Under the pieces are notes generated by a model. The model searched no databases and was not told the origin of the DNA. It was given only the letters and a program-made list of their open reading frames with translations. The position numbers and the translations under genes were made by a program. This document shows positions 15,101-24,114 of a stretch of 24,348 nt of DNA, in pieces. Origin of the DNA: Chloroflexota bacterium (GTDB taxonomy: Bacteria; Chloroflexota; Anaerolineae; Promineifilales; Promineifilaceae); assembly GCA_020353135.1 (NCBI GenBank), contig CP070688.1, forward strand, positions 1,591,464-1,615,811, given 5' to 3'. Numbering within the stretch: position 1 is the first letter of the stretch; each line of letters begins with the position of its first letter.

Positions 15101-16074
15101 ACACCAAGACACCTCGGAAGTCGGTCACCGGCTCAATCCACCCAGAGATCCCGTGTGCGATTTGCGCAAATTACAACTGTAAATCGCTTTACTATCCTAC
15201 GGACTCTCCAGGCCCGATAGTGCAGTGCAAGTCTTGCGGTCTAATCTATGTATCCCCGCGAATGAGAGCTGAGGCTCTGATCCTGGACAGACCAATTCTG
15301 GATGAACAATCGGATCCCATCCGGTTCAGCGACTCCTTGGCGGACATTGAAGATAGCTGGGAAATGCCCCTGCTGCGATGGAAGGAGGAGGAATCTGGCG
15401 CATCTAAGCTCAACGCGGCTGACGCCCTTCAGAGAATCACCCGATTTGTGCCAGGCCCAGGTCGGTTACTTGATTTTGGGTGTGGCGGCGGGTTCTTCAT
15501 GGCCACTGCAAAAGAGCAAGGCTGGGAAACATTTGGTCTTGACCCGCTACCCGGGCATGCAGTTTATGCTAGAGTGCTTTCAGGCGCCACGGTAATTAAT
15601 GACATTTTGCGATCCGATTCCTTTCCAAAGAATTCTTTTGATGCAATCACGGCTTTCCAGGTCTTCGAACATTTGCCCGACCCGCTGGATGACCTGCGCA
15701 GATTATTTAGCTTCTTGAGGCCCGGCGGCGTGCTTCTGGTCGAGGTGCCGAATATTGCAACCTGGAGCGTCCGACTACTGGGTCCAAGACATCGCCATTT
15801 TGCGCAGGATCACCTGTATTTCTATTCGGCCGATACATTATCCAGAATGATGTCAGATTGCGGCCTTGAGATTGCCAGTATCTACTATCCGGCGCGCCGC
15901 ATGACGATGAGGTACCTGATTGTGCACTGGATTGGTAGCCGCCTGGGGCACCGCGTTAGGCGGCAGATCTACGAATTTTTGTCGCGTACAAGCGTTTCCC
16001 GCATGATCATCCCGATGAAGCTCGGAGATATTGTCGCCGTTATTGGCAAGAAAGACGGTTATGAAAGTGGCTAA
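15094..16074 (+). CDS. Class I SAM-dependent methyltransferase with N-terminal zinc-ribbon-like motif
   Basis: 326 residues; the ATG overlaps the end of the preceding GT4 (ATGCTGA). Residues 21-48 hold two C-x2-C pairs (CAIC and CKSC), a zinc-ribbon arrangement common at the front of Methyltransf_23-type enzymes from polysaccharide loci. The SAM site LLDFGCGGGFFMATAKEQG lies near residue 124; FDAITAFQVFEHLPDPL and LRPGGVLLVEVPN complete the Rossmann methyltransferase core. It probably O-methylates a sugar or the nucleotide-linked precursor. The acceptor is unknown and a broader small-molecule role cannot be excluded. Confidence 0.85.
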   Translation: MLNTKTPRKSVTGSIHPEIPCAICANYNCKSLYYPTDSPGPIVQCKSCGLIYVSPRMRAEALILDRPILDEQSDPIRFSDSLADIEDSWEMPLLRWKEEESGASKLNAADALQRITRFVPGPGRLLDFGCGGGFFMATAKEQGWETFGLDPLPGHAVYARVLSGATVINDILRSDSFPKNSFDAITAFQVFEHLPDPLDDLRRLFSFLRPGGVLLVEVPNIATWSVRLLGPRHRHFAQDHLYFYSADTLSRMMSDCGLEIASIYYPARRMTMRYLIVHWIGSRLGHRVRRQIYEFLSRTSVSRMIIPMKLGDIVAVIGKKDGYESG

Positions 16075-16098
16075 ACTGGTATTGTTCGATAGACACGA

Positions 16099-16212
16099 AT
16101 GAACGCGCCGATACATCGTCACAGGCTCCTCATTGGCCTGCTACTCCTTGGCATCATACTGCGTCTTGCGGCCGGATTCATCGCTCATTCTTGGAACCGC
16201 AACTACAGTTAA
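16099..16212 (+). pseudogene. Probable N-terminal relic of a GT-C (family 39-like) glycosyltransferase
   Basis: A 37-codon frame from ATG 16099 to TAA 16210-16212. It has a short basic start (MNAPIHRHR) followed by one hydrophobic helix (LLIGLLLLGIILRLAAGFIA). The same plan opens the GT-C gene at 17040: MNA, a basic stretch, an LLxxLG-type helix, then LR. It stops just before the acidic first extracytoplasmic loop where GT39 enzymes keep their catalytic Asp. No Shine-Dalgarno precedes it. A genuine small membrane peptide is possible but less likely given the resemblance and the other relics nearby. Confidence 0.5.
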
Positions 16213-16329
16213 TCAAATGGCCAGCTCCATCGGAGCATAGTTGTCACTCACGCCGATTTCGTATTTGCAAACCATAGTCTTACGAGCTTGCTTCTTAAGC
16301 CAACAAATTGAAAAGGGTGCAAACGCTAG

Positions 16330-17043
16330 ATGGAATATGACGAAAGAGCCTTGCAGGCTGTCCGAGAGGATCGACTCCTAATTAATCAGTACGATGCCTG
16401 GCTCTATGACGAATTCGAAGCTTATGTGGGTAGGCGAATTGTTGAGATTGGTTGCGGGCTGGGCAACCTGCTCCAGCATCTGGCGGACAAAGAACTGGTT
16501 GTCGGGATTGAGCCTTCACAAGAGATCGTCGACGAAATGAGCGACCTGTTTGTGGATTACGAAAATGTACGGATCGAGCAGCACAGTATCACCGATCCGG
16601 AGGTGCTGGCGCTGGCCAGGCTGCGCCTGGACACGGCCATTTCTCTGAACGTTTTCGAACACATCGAACAGGATGATATCGCGATCCGCAACACCTGGCA
16701 TCTATTGCAGCCAGGCGGAACGTTTATTCTGATCGTGCCGGCCCACCAACAACTGTACGGCACTATGGACCGCTCGATCGGTCATTATCGTCGTTATACA
16801 AAGGCCATGCTTGGGAACAAGATGAAAAAGGCCGGATTTCGCGTGCTGCGGCAGAGATACTTAAACCTCTTGGGCGCTGTGGGCTGGTGGATCAACGGAC
16901 GATTGCTTCGGCGCCCCATTCCGCCAGGCGGGCAACTCCGATTACTGAACACGATCTTGCCGGCTCTGAAAGCTGTCGAGAGTCGTTTTGAGTCACCGCT
17001 GGGCGTATCGGTCCTCACGATAGCAGAAAAGGTCTCAGAGTGA
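16330..17043 (+). CDS. Class I SAM-dependent methyltransferase
   Basis: 237 residues. The SAM-binding strand-loop IVEIGCGLGNLLQHL is at 37-51, VVGIEPS supplies the acidic residue for the ribose, and LDTAISLNVFEHIEQDDIAI and LLQPGGTFILIVPAHQQLY are the usual motif II/III region. It continues to SIGHYRRYTKAML, a feature of Methyltransf_11/23 enzymes found in glycan clusters. No zinc ribbon, in contrast to the methyltransferase at 15094. The TGA overlaps the following GTG (GTGA), so it is coupled to the GT-C gene. Likely decorates a glycan or a lipid-linked intermediate; substrate unknown. Confidence 0.85.
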   Translation: MEYDERALQAVREDRLLINQYDAWLYDEFEAYVGRRIVEIGCGLGNLLQHLADKELVVGIEPSQEIVDEMSDLFVDYENVRIEQHSITDPEVLALARLRLDTAISLNVFEHIEQDDIAIRNTWHLLQPGGTFILIVPAHQQLYGTMDRSIGHYRRYTKAMLGNKMKKAGFRVLRQRYLNLLGAVGWWINGRLLRRPIPPGGQLRLLNTILPALKAVESRFESPLGVSVLTIAEKVSE

Positions 17044-18371
17044 ACGCTGGTTTATCTGGTCGGCATTGGAAAGTGCTGCTCATCATACTTGGGGTAAGCG
17101 TGGCCCTGCGTGTCCTCATAGCCATCGCTTTTGGGGATACTGTGGTGAAGCTTCCTGGTAGCTTTGACCAGATCTCTTATCATAGGTTGGCCCTGCGCGT
17201 CGCAGCTGGCAACGGCTTCAGCTTTGGTCGCGAATGGTGGCCGACTACCCCGGCCGGGGCGCCGACTGCCTTCTGGAGTTATCTATACACCCTGTTTCTG
17301 ACCAGCATCTACAAGGTCTTTGGGCCAAGTCCTATGCTCGCTCGCCTGATCCAGGCCGTCGTCGTGGGCATCTTCCAGCCTTTGCTGGCTTATCTCATTG
17401 GGCGCAAACTCGTAGACGAACGCGTGGGGCTGGTCGCCGCGGCCTTGACTGTCGCATATGCCTACTTCGCCTACTATTCGGCCACGTTGATGACGGAAGC
17501 CTTCTACTTCACTGTCATCTTGGCTGCTCTTTATCTGACCATCCGCCTGGCCGAAACCGGCGGGAATGGTGAACTGAAACTGGCCCTTGGCCTGGGTCTG
17601 ACTCTGGCCGTGGCCGTCTTGCTCCGCCAGGTGTTCCTGCTGTTCATCCCAATCCTATTCATCTGGCTCTTCTGGGCGCGCTACAGGCGCTTCGGCCGCT
17701 TGCCCATTCGCTCGACTGTCCTGGCCAGCGCTTTGGTTGCCGCTTTCATCCTGCCTTTCACCATCTACAACTATGCCCGCTTTGAACGCTTTGTATTACT
17801 CAACACCAACGCCGGTTATGCCTTCTTTTGGGCCAACCATCCGATATATGGCACCCGCTTCGAGTCGATCCTCCCAGACGAGATGGGCAACTATAAGGAC
17901 TTGATCCCGGCCAACCTGCGCGACTTGGATGAGGCTTCGCTAGATCGAGTCCTGTTGCGACAGGGCATCGATTTCGTAACAGACGATCCTCTGCGCTATG
18001 CGCTCTTATCGCTGAGCCGCTTCCCGGCCTACTTCAAGTTCTGGCCTTCGGCGGACTCTGGCTTCGTCAGTAATGTCAGCAGGGTAGGCTCCTTTGGATT
18101 AATGTTGCCGTTAATGCTGCTCGGCATCCTGTTCTGGCTTCGTGACCACCGGTACGATGGCTTGCCAAAACTAGTGGAATCGCCCGGCGCGCTTCTGCTG
18201 GTCTTTGGGCTAGTCTATACTGTTGTTCACCTGCTATCTTGGGCCCTGATTCGCTACAGGCTACCGGTGGACGCAGTGCTCATCATCTTTGCCGGCCTGG
18301 CCGTCGTCGAGTTGGTCCGTAGATTTCAACGCTGGCGCATCCCTCAAAGACATTTGACAGACGCCGGGTAG
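17040..18371 (+). CDS. GT-C membrane glycosyltransferase, family 39 / ArnT-PMT-like
   Basis: 443 residues from GTG 17040, overlapping the methyltransferase stop. About ten hydrophobic spans, beginning KVLLIILGVSVALRVLIAIA. The first extracytoplasmic loop contains SFDQISYHRLALRVAAGNG (Asp43), the position of the catalytic acidic residue in GT39-type enzymes, followed by LYTLFLTSIYKVFGPS and LARLIQAVVVGIFQPLLAY, which are typical of this superfamily. Such enzymes use polyprenyl-phosphate-linked sugars outside the membrane. It may add a side-branch sugar to the exported glycan or glycosylate protein. No separate soluble C-terminal domain. Exact donor is unknown. Confidence 0.8.
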   Translation: MNAGLSGRHWKVLLIILGVSVALRVLIAIAFGDTVVKLPGSFDQISYHRLALRVAAGNGFSFGREWWPTTPAGAPTAFWSYLYTLFLTSIYKVFGPSPMLARLIQAVVVGIFQPLLAYLIGRKLVDERVGLVAAALTVAYAYFAYYSATLMTEAFYFTVILAALYLTIRLAETGGNGELKLALGLGLTLAVAVLLRQVFLLFIPILFIWLFWARYRRFGRLPIRSTVLASALVAAFILPFTIYNYARFERFVLLNTNAGYAFFWANHPIYGTRFESILPDEMGNYKDLIPANLRDLDEASLDRVLLRQGIDFVTDDPLRYALLSLSRFPAYFKFWPSADSGFVSNVSRVGSFGLMLPLMLLGILFWLRDHRYDGLPKLVESPGALLLVFGLVYTVVHLLSWALIRYRLPVDAVLIIFAGLAVVELVRRFQRWRIPQRHLTDAG

Positions 18372-18444
18372 CCCCTCGAATGGGCTCATCGAGGTGCGCC
18401 CGCATACAAACCTGTACACAAAGCAGTCAACCAGCTAACCAATT

Positions 18445-19698
18445 ATGAGGATCCTCTTCATCATACCCTACATGCCCAATCTCATACGGGTGCGGTCCTA
18501 TAATCTGCTGCGTAGTCTCGCCGATCGGGGGCACCAGGTGACGCTGCTGACCCTGGCCCAGGATGAGGCCGAAGCAGATCAGGCTTCGGCCCTGGCTGAC
18601 TGCTGCGAGCAGACCATCGTTCTGCCCATCTCCCGTTGGCGCTCCCTTTGGAATTGCCTGGTCGCTCTGCCCTCGTCTACGCCGTTGCAGTCTGTGTATT
18701 CCTGGCAGCCGGCGCTGGCCGGCCGAACGGCGACGCTGGTCAATGGAAATAACGGCCACCCGTCATTTGATGTGGTGCACGTCGAGCACTTGCGCGGCGC
18801 TCGTTATGGCCTGTATGTGAAGAATCTGTCTGAAAATGGCAGTCATCGTTTGCCGATCATCTGGGACAGTGTGGACTGCATTACATCTCTTTTCGAGCAG
18901 GCGACGAACCAGAGCCAGAGCCTCTTCGGCCGTTGGGTTACGCGCCTTGAACTCAGCCGCACTCGAGGCTATGAGGGTTATCTCGTGAACCAGTTTGAAC
19001 GGGTGTTGGTAACCTCTCCGGCCGATAAGCGAGCCCTGGCGACGTTAGCCAGTTCGGCCAAACAGCAACCAGCGATCACGGTGCTGTCCAATGGGGTGGA
19101 TCTTGATTACTTTCGACCGGCGCCAGAGATGGAGCGAGAACCAGCGACGCTGGTGGTCAGCGGTAAGATGAGCTACCACGCCAACGTCACCATGGTCCTC
19201 CACCTTGTACGGGATATCCTGCCGCGCGTATGGCAGCGGCGGCCAGAGGTCAAGCTTATTGTCGTGGGCAAGGACCCGCCGCTCGCGGTTCGAAAACTGG
19301 CGGAGCATCCGGCCGTCACCGTTACAGGTTTGGTGGAAGACATGCGACCTTACTTGCAGCGGGCGTCGACGGCTGTCGTGCCCTTGACCTACAGCGCCGG
19401 CATTCAGAACAAGGTCCTGGAAGCCATGGCCTGCTCTACCCCGGTCATTGCCTCACCGCAAGCGGCCAGGGCGTTGTCGGCCGAAAGTGACCGCGATCTT
19501 CTGGTAGCTCATGATGCCCCGGAATTTTCGGCCAGAATATTAGAATTGCTGGACGACCCCGATCGCCAGCTATCCCTGGGAGCCCAGGGAAGAGATTACG
19601 TCGAATCGTATCACAATTGGAAGACCATTGCGGTTCGACTTGAGGACATATACCGTTCCGCTGCTCGCCAATCCCGCTTGAAAAGCACCGAACAATAA
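18445..19698 (+). CDS. Glycosyltransferase family 4, TIGR03087-like
   Basis: 417 residues from ATG 18445. Starts MRILFIIPYMPNLIRVRSYN, with the R-x-R-S-Y-N-L-L and SLADRGHQVTLLTL pattern of this subgroup; FDVVHVEHLRGARYGLY and IIWDSVDCITSLFEQ are further landmarks. The donor domain shows VLSNGVDLDYF, LVVSGKMSYHANVTM, IVVGKDPPLAV, TGLVEDMRPYL and VPLTYSAGIQNKVLEAMACSTPVIAS. It is related to the gene at 13874-15100. The 73-base upstream gap holds a 6-bp inverted repeat (18374-18379 with 18389-18394) but no recognisable promoter or strong Shine-Dalgarno. Retaining transferase acting on the growing repeat unit; specificity unknown. Confidence 0.85.
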   Translation: MRILFIIPYMPNLIRVRSYNLLRSLADRGHQVTLLTLAQDEAEADQASALADCCEQTIVLPISRWRSLWNCLVALPSSTPLQSVYSWQPALAGRTATLVNGNNGHPSFDVVHVEHLRGARYGLYVKNLSENGSHRLPIIWDSVDCITSLFEQATNQSQSLFGRWVTRLELSRTRGYEGYLVNQFERVLVTSPADKRALATLASSAKQQPAITVLSNGVDLDYFRPAPEMEREPATLVVSGKMSYHANVTMVLHLVRDILPRVWQRRPEVKLIVVGKDPPLAVRKLAEHPAVTVTGLVEDMRPYLQRASTAVVPLTYSAGIQNKVLEAMACSTPVIASPQAARALSAESDRDLLVAHDAPEFSARILELLDDPDRQLSLGAQGRDYVESYHNWKTIAVRLEDIYRSAARQSRLKSTEQ

Positions 19699-19834
19699 AG
19701 TCAGAAGCCCTGAGAGCCTAGCTTCTACTTGCAATCAGACTTTGCTGCCTACTGCCGGCGTCCTTTGGGTCCGGGTACCAGCCATAAAACTTAGTCCCCA
19801 CAATATCATCTTCACGGGGTGGAGAATTAGAGAT

Positions 19835-21346
19835 ATGTTTCAATCATCTGCCGATTCCATTGAAAAAGCGCCGCGGGAGATCTTAGGATCGCGGGTTGCT
19901 CGAGCTGCCCAGAACGTGTCGTTACCAACCCAGCAGCGGATCCTGACGGGTGTCCTGATCCTCGGCGATTTCCTGTTGCTCGGTGCGGCTTTTCTGCTGG
20001 CTTATTTCGCCCGTTTCTACCTGGATATCTCCTTCTTTGAAACGGAAGCGTTCGCCGACATTGGTTATTACCGGCAGCTTAGCCTGTTGGTTGCTCCGAT
20101 CTGGATCATTGTCTTTGCCATCAACGGCCTCTACAGCCGGCAGAACCTGCTCGGCGGCACGCGAGAGTATGCGCTGGTTTTCCGCGCCACCAGCTTCGGC
20201 GTAGTCGTCTTAGTGCTGGCCAGCTTCTTCGATCCTGATTTCATCCTCGCGCGTGGTTGGTTACTGCTTGTCTGGGGCATTGCTTTCTTCCTGATTACTG
20301 GAGGACGCTTTTTGATCCGGCGCTGTGTCTACGCGTTACGCAGACGCGGCTATTTCCTTAAGCCGGCGCTCATTGTAGGTGCGAACAAGGAGGGGCGAGC
20401 GCTTGCCCGCCAGCTAACGAGCTGGCATACGTCCGGCTTGCACCTGCTAGGCTTCGTTGACGACAGACTCCAGCCAGACACGCCTGTGGAGGAAGACCTC
20501 AACTGCCTCGGCAACACCGGGCAACTGGACCAATTGATCAATCAGCATGGCGTAGGGGAGCTTATTCTCTCAAACAGTGCGCTTTCTCGTGACGAGTTAC
20601 TTACCCTGTTCACTCACTATGGCATGACTAAGGGCTTGCAAATAAGACTTTCGTCTGGCCTGTACGAAATTATCACCACGGGTTTGGACGTCAGGGAGAT
20701 GGCTTACGTGCCCTTGGTGGGTATTCGTAAGGTAAGGCTGACCGGCCTGGATAGCCTTCTGAAGCTAGCCTTAGATTACTTTCTCGTCATTGTTAGTCTC
20801 ATTTTCCTCTGGCCCATTTTCTTGCTTATAGCCCTGGCAATCAGGCTGAGCTCCCCAGGGCCAGCTATATACCGGCGGCGCGTGATGGGCATCAACGGCC
20901 GTCAATTTGATGCTTTTAAGTTCCGCACTATGTACGTGAATGGCGATGAGATTCTGGCGGAACGGCCGGATTTGTTGGCTTTGCTGGCGAATGATCACAA
21001 GCTTAAAGAGGATCCACGGGTGACGCCGGTCGGCCGTTTCCTGCGTAGAGCGAGCCTGGATGAGCTACCTCAGATCTTCAATGTGCTTTTGCGACAGATG
21101 TCCGTGGTGGGTCCGCGGATTATCTCGCCGTCAGAAATGTCTGAGTACGGGGAATTGGGCCTGAACTTACTCACCGTGCACCCGGGCATCACTGGCCTCT
21201 GGCAAGTCAGCGGCCGTTCCGATGTCTCATATGAGGAACGCGTTCGCCTGGATATGTCTTACATACGCAACTGGAGCATTTGGTCAGATCTGCACATATT
21301 GTTGCGGACTGTCCCGGCCGTGCTTAGGGCCCGTGGAGCCTACTAA
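19835..21346 (+). CDS. Undecaprenyl-phosphate sugar-phosphate transferase (WbaP/CpsE-like initiating enzyme)
   Basis: 503 residues from ATG 19835 (GGAG at 19821-19824); an in-frame TTG at 19742 would add 31 unconserved residues. The N-terminus has four hydrophobic spans, beginning ILTGVLILGDFLLLGAAFLL, then a Rossmann-like CoA_binding_3 domain (ALIVGANKEGRALARQL, LLGFVDD). One membrane helix (YFLVIVSLIFLWPIFLLIAL) leads into the catalytic domain with AFKFRTM, RRASLDELPQIFN (Asp409-Glu410), SVVGPRI and HPGITGLWQVSGRS. This enzyme family transfers a sugar phosphate from an NDP-sugar to undecaprenyl phosphate, the first committed step of repeat-unit assembly. VGPRI replaces the more usual VGPRP. 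Whether the sugar is Gal, Glc or a HexNAc is not readable. Confidence 0.92.
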   Translation: MFQSSADSIEKAPREILGSRVARAAQNVSLPTQQRILTGVLILGDFLLLGAAFLLAYFARFYLDISFFETEAFADIGYYRQLSLLVAPIWIIVFAINGLYSRQNLLGGTREYALVFRATSFGVVVLVLASFFDPDFILARGWLLLVWGIAFFLITGGRFLIRRCVYALRRRGYFLKPALIVGANKEGRALARQLTSWHTSGLHLLGFVDDRLQPDTPVEEDLNCLGNTGQLDQLINQHGVGELILSNSALSRDELLTLFTHYGMTKGLQIRLSSGLYEIITTGLDVREMAYVPLVGIRKVRLTGLDSLLKLALDYFLVIVSLIFLWPIFLLIALAIRLSSPGPAIYRRRVMGINGRQFDAFKFRTMYVNGDEILAERPDLLALLANDHKLKEDPRVTPVGRFLRRASLDELPQIFNVLLRQMSVVGPRIISPSEMSEYGELGLNLLTVHPGITGLWQVSGRSDVSYEERVRLDMSYIRNWSIWSDLHILLRTVPAVLRARGAY

Positions 21347-21396
21347 GTTTGGCAAACTATGACCGCGCACATACTCGAAGAGGAGCTGACGACAAT

Positions 21397-22317
21397 ATGA
21401 AAGTTCTGCTTACTGGGGGCGCCGGCTTTATCGGCTCGCATGTTGCCGATTTGTACCTTGAACACGGTTACGATGTAGCCATTGTTGACGATCTTTCCAC
21501 CGGCCGAACCTCAAATCTTAATCCCAAAGCTACTTTCTACCAGCTTGACATACGCAGCCCTGATCTGCCCGCCGTCTTCGAAAGAGAACGGCCGGACTTT
21601 GTCAACCACCATGCCGCTCAAATCGACGTACGGCGCTCTGTCGAAGATCCGAAATTTGACGCCGACGTAAACGTCCTGGGTTCGCTCAACGTTATCGAGT
21701 GTGCCCGGAAGCACGGTGTCAGGCGATTGGTCTACATATCGACTGGTGGAGCCGTCTACGGTGAACCTGAGTACCTACCTTGCGACGAATTACACCCCAT
21801 TAAACCCATCTGTCCCTACGGGGCCAGCAAACATATCGTCGAACATTACCTGCACATGTATCAAGTCAATTATGGCCTTGAATACGCTGTTCTGCGCTAT
21901 CCCAATGTATACGGTCCCAGGCAGGATCCAAAAGGTGAGGCCGGGGTGGTGGCCATTTTCACCGGGCAGATGCTGGCCGACAAACAGGTCACCATTTTCG
22001 GGGACGGCGAACAGGAGCGCGATTTCGTCTATGTTGGCGACTGCGCGAAGGCGAACCTCCTGGCTTTGCAGTCTGAAAACAGCGGTATCTACAACATCGG
22101 TTCTGGGACTGGCAAATCCGTCAACCAGCTGTTTTCAGCTCTACAGACGATCACAACTTATGCGCCACAGCCTTCTTACGGGCCAGCCAGATTGGGAGAA
22201 ACGCGCAAGACTTATTTAGAAGCTACGAAAGCCCGTCAGGAGTTGGGCTGGCAGCCCAAGGTGAGTCTGATGGAGGGTTTGCAGCATACAGTGGCCTATT
22301 TCGAGGCCAGGGAATAA
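21397..22317 (+). CDS. UDP-glucose 4-epimerase-like SDR (GalE family)
   Basis: 306 residues from ATG 21397, with AGGAG at 21381-21385; an upstream in-frame TTG (21349) would add 16 unconserved residues. [20 protein letters not shown] is the NAD-binding motif, [11 protein letters not shown] the GalE-type adenosine/ribose contact, and ISTGGAVYG plus YGASK (Tyr near 141) the catalytic triad. [18 protein letters not shown] and [14 protein letters not shown] are shared with prokaryotic GalE enzymes. It epimerises UDP-hexose (Glc/Gal, possibly GlcNAc/GalNAc) at C4 in the cytosol. Shorter than E. coli GalE (338), as is usual for this subgroup. The related gene at 10377 belongs to a different branch. 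Directly follows the initiating transferase, whose substrate it may provide. Confidence 0.85.
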   Translation: MKVLLTGGAGFIGSHVADLYLEHGYDVAIVDDLSTGRTSNLNPKATFYQLDIRSPDLPAVFERERPDFVNHHAAQIDVRRSVEDPKFDADVNVLGSLNVIECARKHGVRRLVYISTGGAVYGEPEYLPCDELHPIKPICPYGASKHIVEHYLHMYQVNYGLEYAVLRYPNVYGPRQDPKGEAGVVAIFTGQMLADKQVTIFGDGEQERDFVYVGDCAKANLLALQSENSGIYNIGSGTGKSVNQLFSALQTITTYAPQPSYGPARLGETRKTYLEATKARQELGWQPKVSLMEGLQHTVAYFEARE

Positions 22318-22337
22318 CCATTACGGAGTCAGGTGAT

Positions 22338-23315
22338 ATGATCGTTGTCCAAACGCCTCTTCGCGTCAGTTTCTTCGGTGGGGGTACCGATTTCCGCTCT
22401 TACTTTGAGGTCCAAGGCGGGTGCGTGCTCTCGACCACAATTGACAAGTATATCTTCGTGACTATCAAGAAGCGCTTCGACCAGATGCTGCGGGTTGGCT
22501 ATACCAAGACTGAGCTGGTGGAAGATCTGTCAGAGATCCAGCACGAGTTGATCCGTGAAGCGCTGCGCAAGGCAGGCATCAGGGAAGGAATTGAGATTGC
22601 CACAATGGGAGACATCCCTTCGGCCGGATCTGGGCTGGGTTCGTCCAGCACGGTCACGGTGGGCGCGCTGCACGCGGCGTATCGACTACTTGGTGAGCTT
22701 GTCTCGGCCGAGCAGTTGGCCCGCGAGGCATGCGAAATCGAAATCGACATTCTGAGTAAACCCATTGGTATTCAGGATCAATACATTGCGGCCTATGGAG
22801 GTTTTCGTTTTCTGGAATTCACAAATGGCGGGCAGGTGCTAAACGAAAAGATTACGCTCGATACTCCCGTACAGAGACAACTCAACGAGAACCTGATGCT
22901 TTTTTTTACCGGTGTTACCCGCTCGGCCGATACCATTCTGCGCGAACAAAAGGATAACATGCCCAAGCGGATGGCCATTCTCAATCATATGAAGCAAATT
23001 GCATTCACCGCGCGCGATGCCATGCAAGTTGGCGACCTAGATGCGATCGGGGAGCTTCTGCACGAGAGCTGGCAATTGAAGCGACAGTTGGCAAGTGGGA
23101 TAAGTAACGGATCCATTCAGGATATGTACCAAGCGGCGCGACAGGCGGGAGCCATCGGCGGCAAGATCACCGGTGCTGGGGGTGGAGGCTTCTTGCTGTT
23201 GTACTGCCCCCACGAAAGACAGGAATCAGTTCGCGCTGCTCTCAGTCCTTTGAAGGAAACTCCCTTTAAATTGGAATCGGATGGTTCCAAGGTCATTTTT
23301 AATTATCACCGCTAG
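22338..23315 (+). CDS. hddA: D-glycero-D-manno-heptose 7-phosphate kinase (GHMP kinase)
   Basis: 325 residues, standard HddA length, preceded by a GGAG/AGG-type Shine-Dalgarno. Starts with [18 protein letters not shown], diagnostic of the HddA/fucokinase-like GHMP branch; the ATP loop is [19 protein letters not shown] (93-111), and [17 protein letters not shown] (about 275-291) is GHMP motif 3. HddA phosphorylates D-glycero-D-manno-heptose 7-phosphate to the 1-alpha,7-bisphosphate in the cytosolic route to GDP-D-alpha-D-heptose. The SIS-domain isomerase GmhA follows 30 bases later, as in known heptose operons. GmhB phosphatase and the guanylyltransferase HddC are not in the window. A related sugar-1-kinase activity is the main alternative. 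Confidence 0.88.
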   Translation: MIVVQTPLRVSFFGGGTDFRSYFEVQGGCVLSTTIDKYIFVTIKKRFDQMLRVGYTKTELVEDLSEIQHELIREALRKAGIREGIEIATMGDIPSAGSGLGSSSTVTVGALHAAYRLLGELVSAEQLAREACEIEIDILSKPIGIQDQYIAAYGGFRFLEFTNGGQVLNEKITLDTPVQRQLNENLMLFFTGVTRSADTILREQKDNMPKRMAILNHMKQIAFTARDAMQVGDLDAIGELLHESWQLKRQLASGISNGSIQDMYQAARQAGAIGGKITGAGGGGFLLLYCPHERQESVRAALSPLKETPFKLESDGSKVIFNYHR

Positions 23316-23345
23316 TTTGTGTCATCTTTAATTTGAGGAGTAGTT

Positions 23346-23984
23346 ATGGAAGAAATCAGTAGATACATAATAGGCCTTAAGCAGACCCTCGACCGACTGC
23401 CTCATGAGCCAATTCGGGAGGCCATCATGACCCTGCATGAAGCGCGCCTGCTCAATCGGCAGGTGTTCACTTTGGGAAATGGTGGTAGCGCTTCAACAGC
23501 TTCTCATTTCGTATGTGATCTTGCTAAGAATACCCGCAAAAGCGGCTGGCCCGATTTCCGCGTGATCGGATTGGCCGACAACATGGCTACCTTGTCCGCA
23601 TATGCGAACGATGAAGGCTACGAGCATGTTTTTAGCCAACAGTTGGCTAACCTCGTCCAACCTGACGACGTCGTCATCGGGATCTCAACCAGTGGCAACT
23701 CCCCAAATGTGCTCGAGGCGATCAAGCTGGCGAATCAGATGAATGCCGTGACGATCGGCCTCACCGGCTTCGACGGCGGCCAACTGAGTCAGATGGTCAA
23801 GATCGCTGTTCATGTTCCCAGTGACTGCATTGAGCAGGTCGAAGATCTTCACTTGATGCTGCAACATCTAATCTGCACGGCATTGCGTCAGTTGACCCAA
23901 AAGGCCACCTCATCTCGCAACAAACGATTGACAGTCCGTAAACCCGAGGTGACTCAAGAGGTTGACGCCGGACTCGCATATTAG
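23346..23984 (+). CDS. gmhA: Phosphoheptose isomerase (SIS domain)
   Basis: 212 residues, with a strong GAGGAG five bases before ATG 23346. The single SIS domain is recognisable: [20 protein letters not shown] (residues 43-61), [20 protein letters not shown] (about 111-130), and [18 protein letters not shown], carrying the metal-ligand type histidine near the C-terminus. GmhA isomerises sedoheptulose 7-phosphate to D-glycero-D-manno-heptose 7-phosphate, the substrate of the adjacent HddA. Together they point to heptose in the glycan made here. The last 25 or so residues are charged and poorly conserved. Confidence 0.9.
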   Translation: MEEISRYIIGLKQTLDRLPHEPIREAIMTLHEARLLNRQVFTLGNGGSASTASHFVCDLAKNTRKSGWPDFRVIGLADNMATLSAYANDEGYEHVFSQQLANLVQPDDVVIGISTSGNSPNVLEAIKLANQMNAVTIGLTGFDGGQLSQMVKIAVHVPSDCIEQVEDLHLMLQHLICTALRQLTQKATSSRNKRLTVRKPEVTQEVDAGLAY

Positions 23985-24114
23985 TAACTGTCGGAAATAA
24001 CGGACACCTAGCGTAGACGGGAGGAAGGCGATACGACACAAATCTGCGGGATAGCATGGCCCATCTTTTCCTGGAGCCCCATTGCTAATCCCTTGTTGCC
24101 GTAGCCTTACGATT

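Noticed and set aside
18374..18394. Inverted repeat CCTCGA-N9-TCGAGG after the GT-C gene as an intrinsic terminator
   Set aside because: A 6-bp stem without a following T-run is expected by chance at this scale.
19703..19726. Inverted repeat AGAAGC-N12-GCTTCT ahead of the initiating transferase as a terminator
   Set aside because: Weak stem, long loop, no T-tract; not distinguishable from background.
19742..19834. TTG 19742 as start of the initiating transferase
   Set aside because: The extra 31 residues precede a conventional ATG with an upstream GGAG and do not resemble the family's N-terminus.
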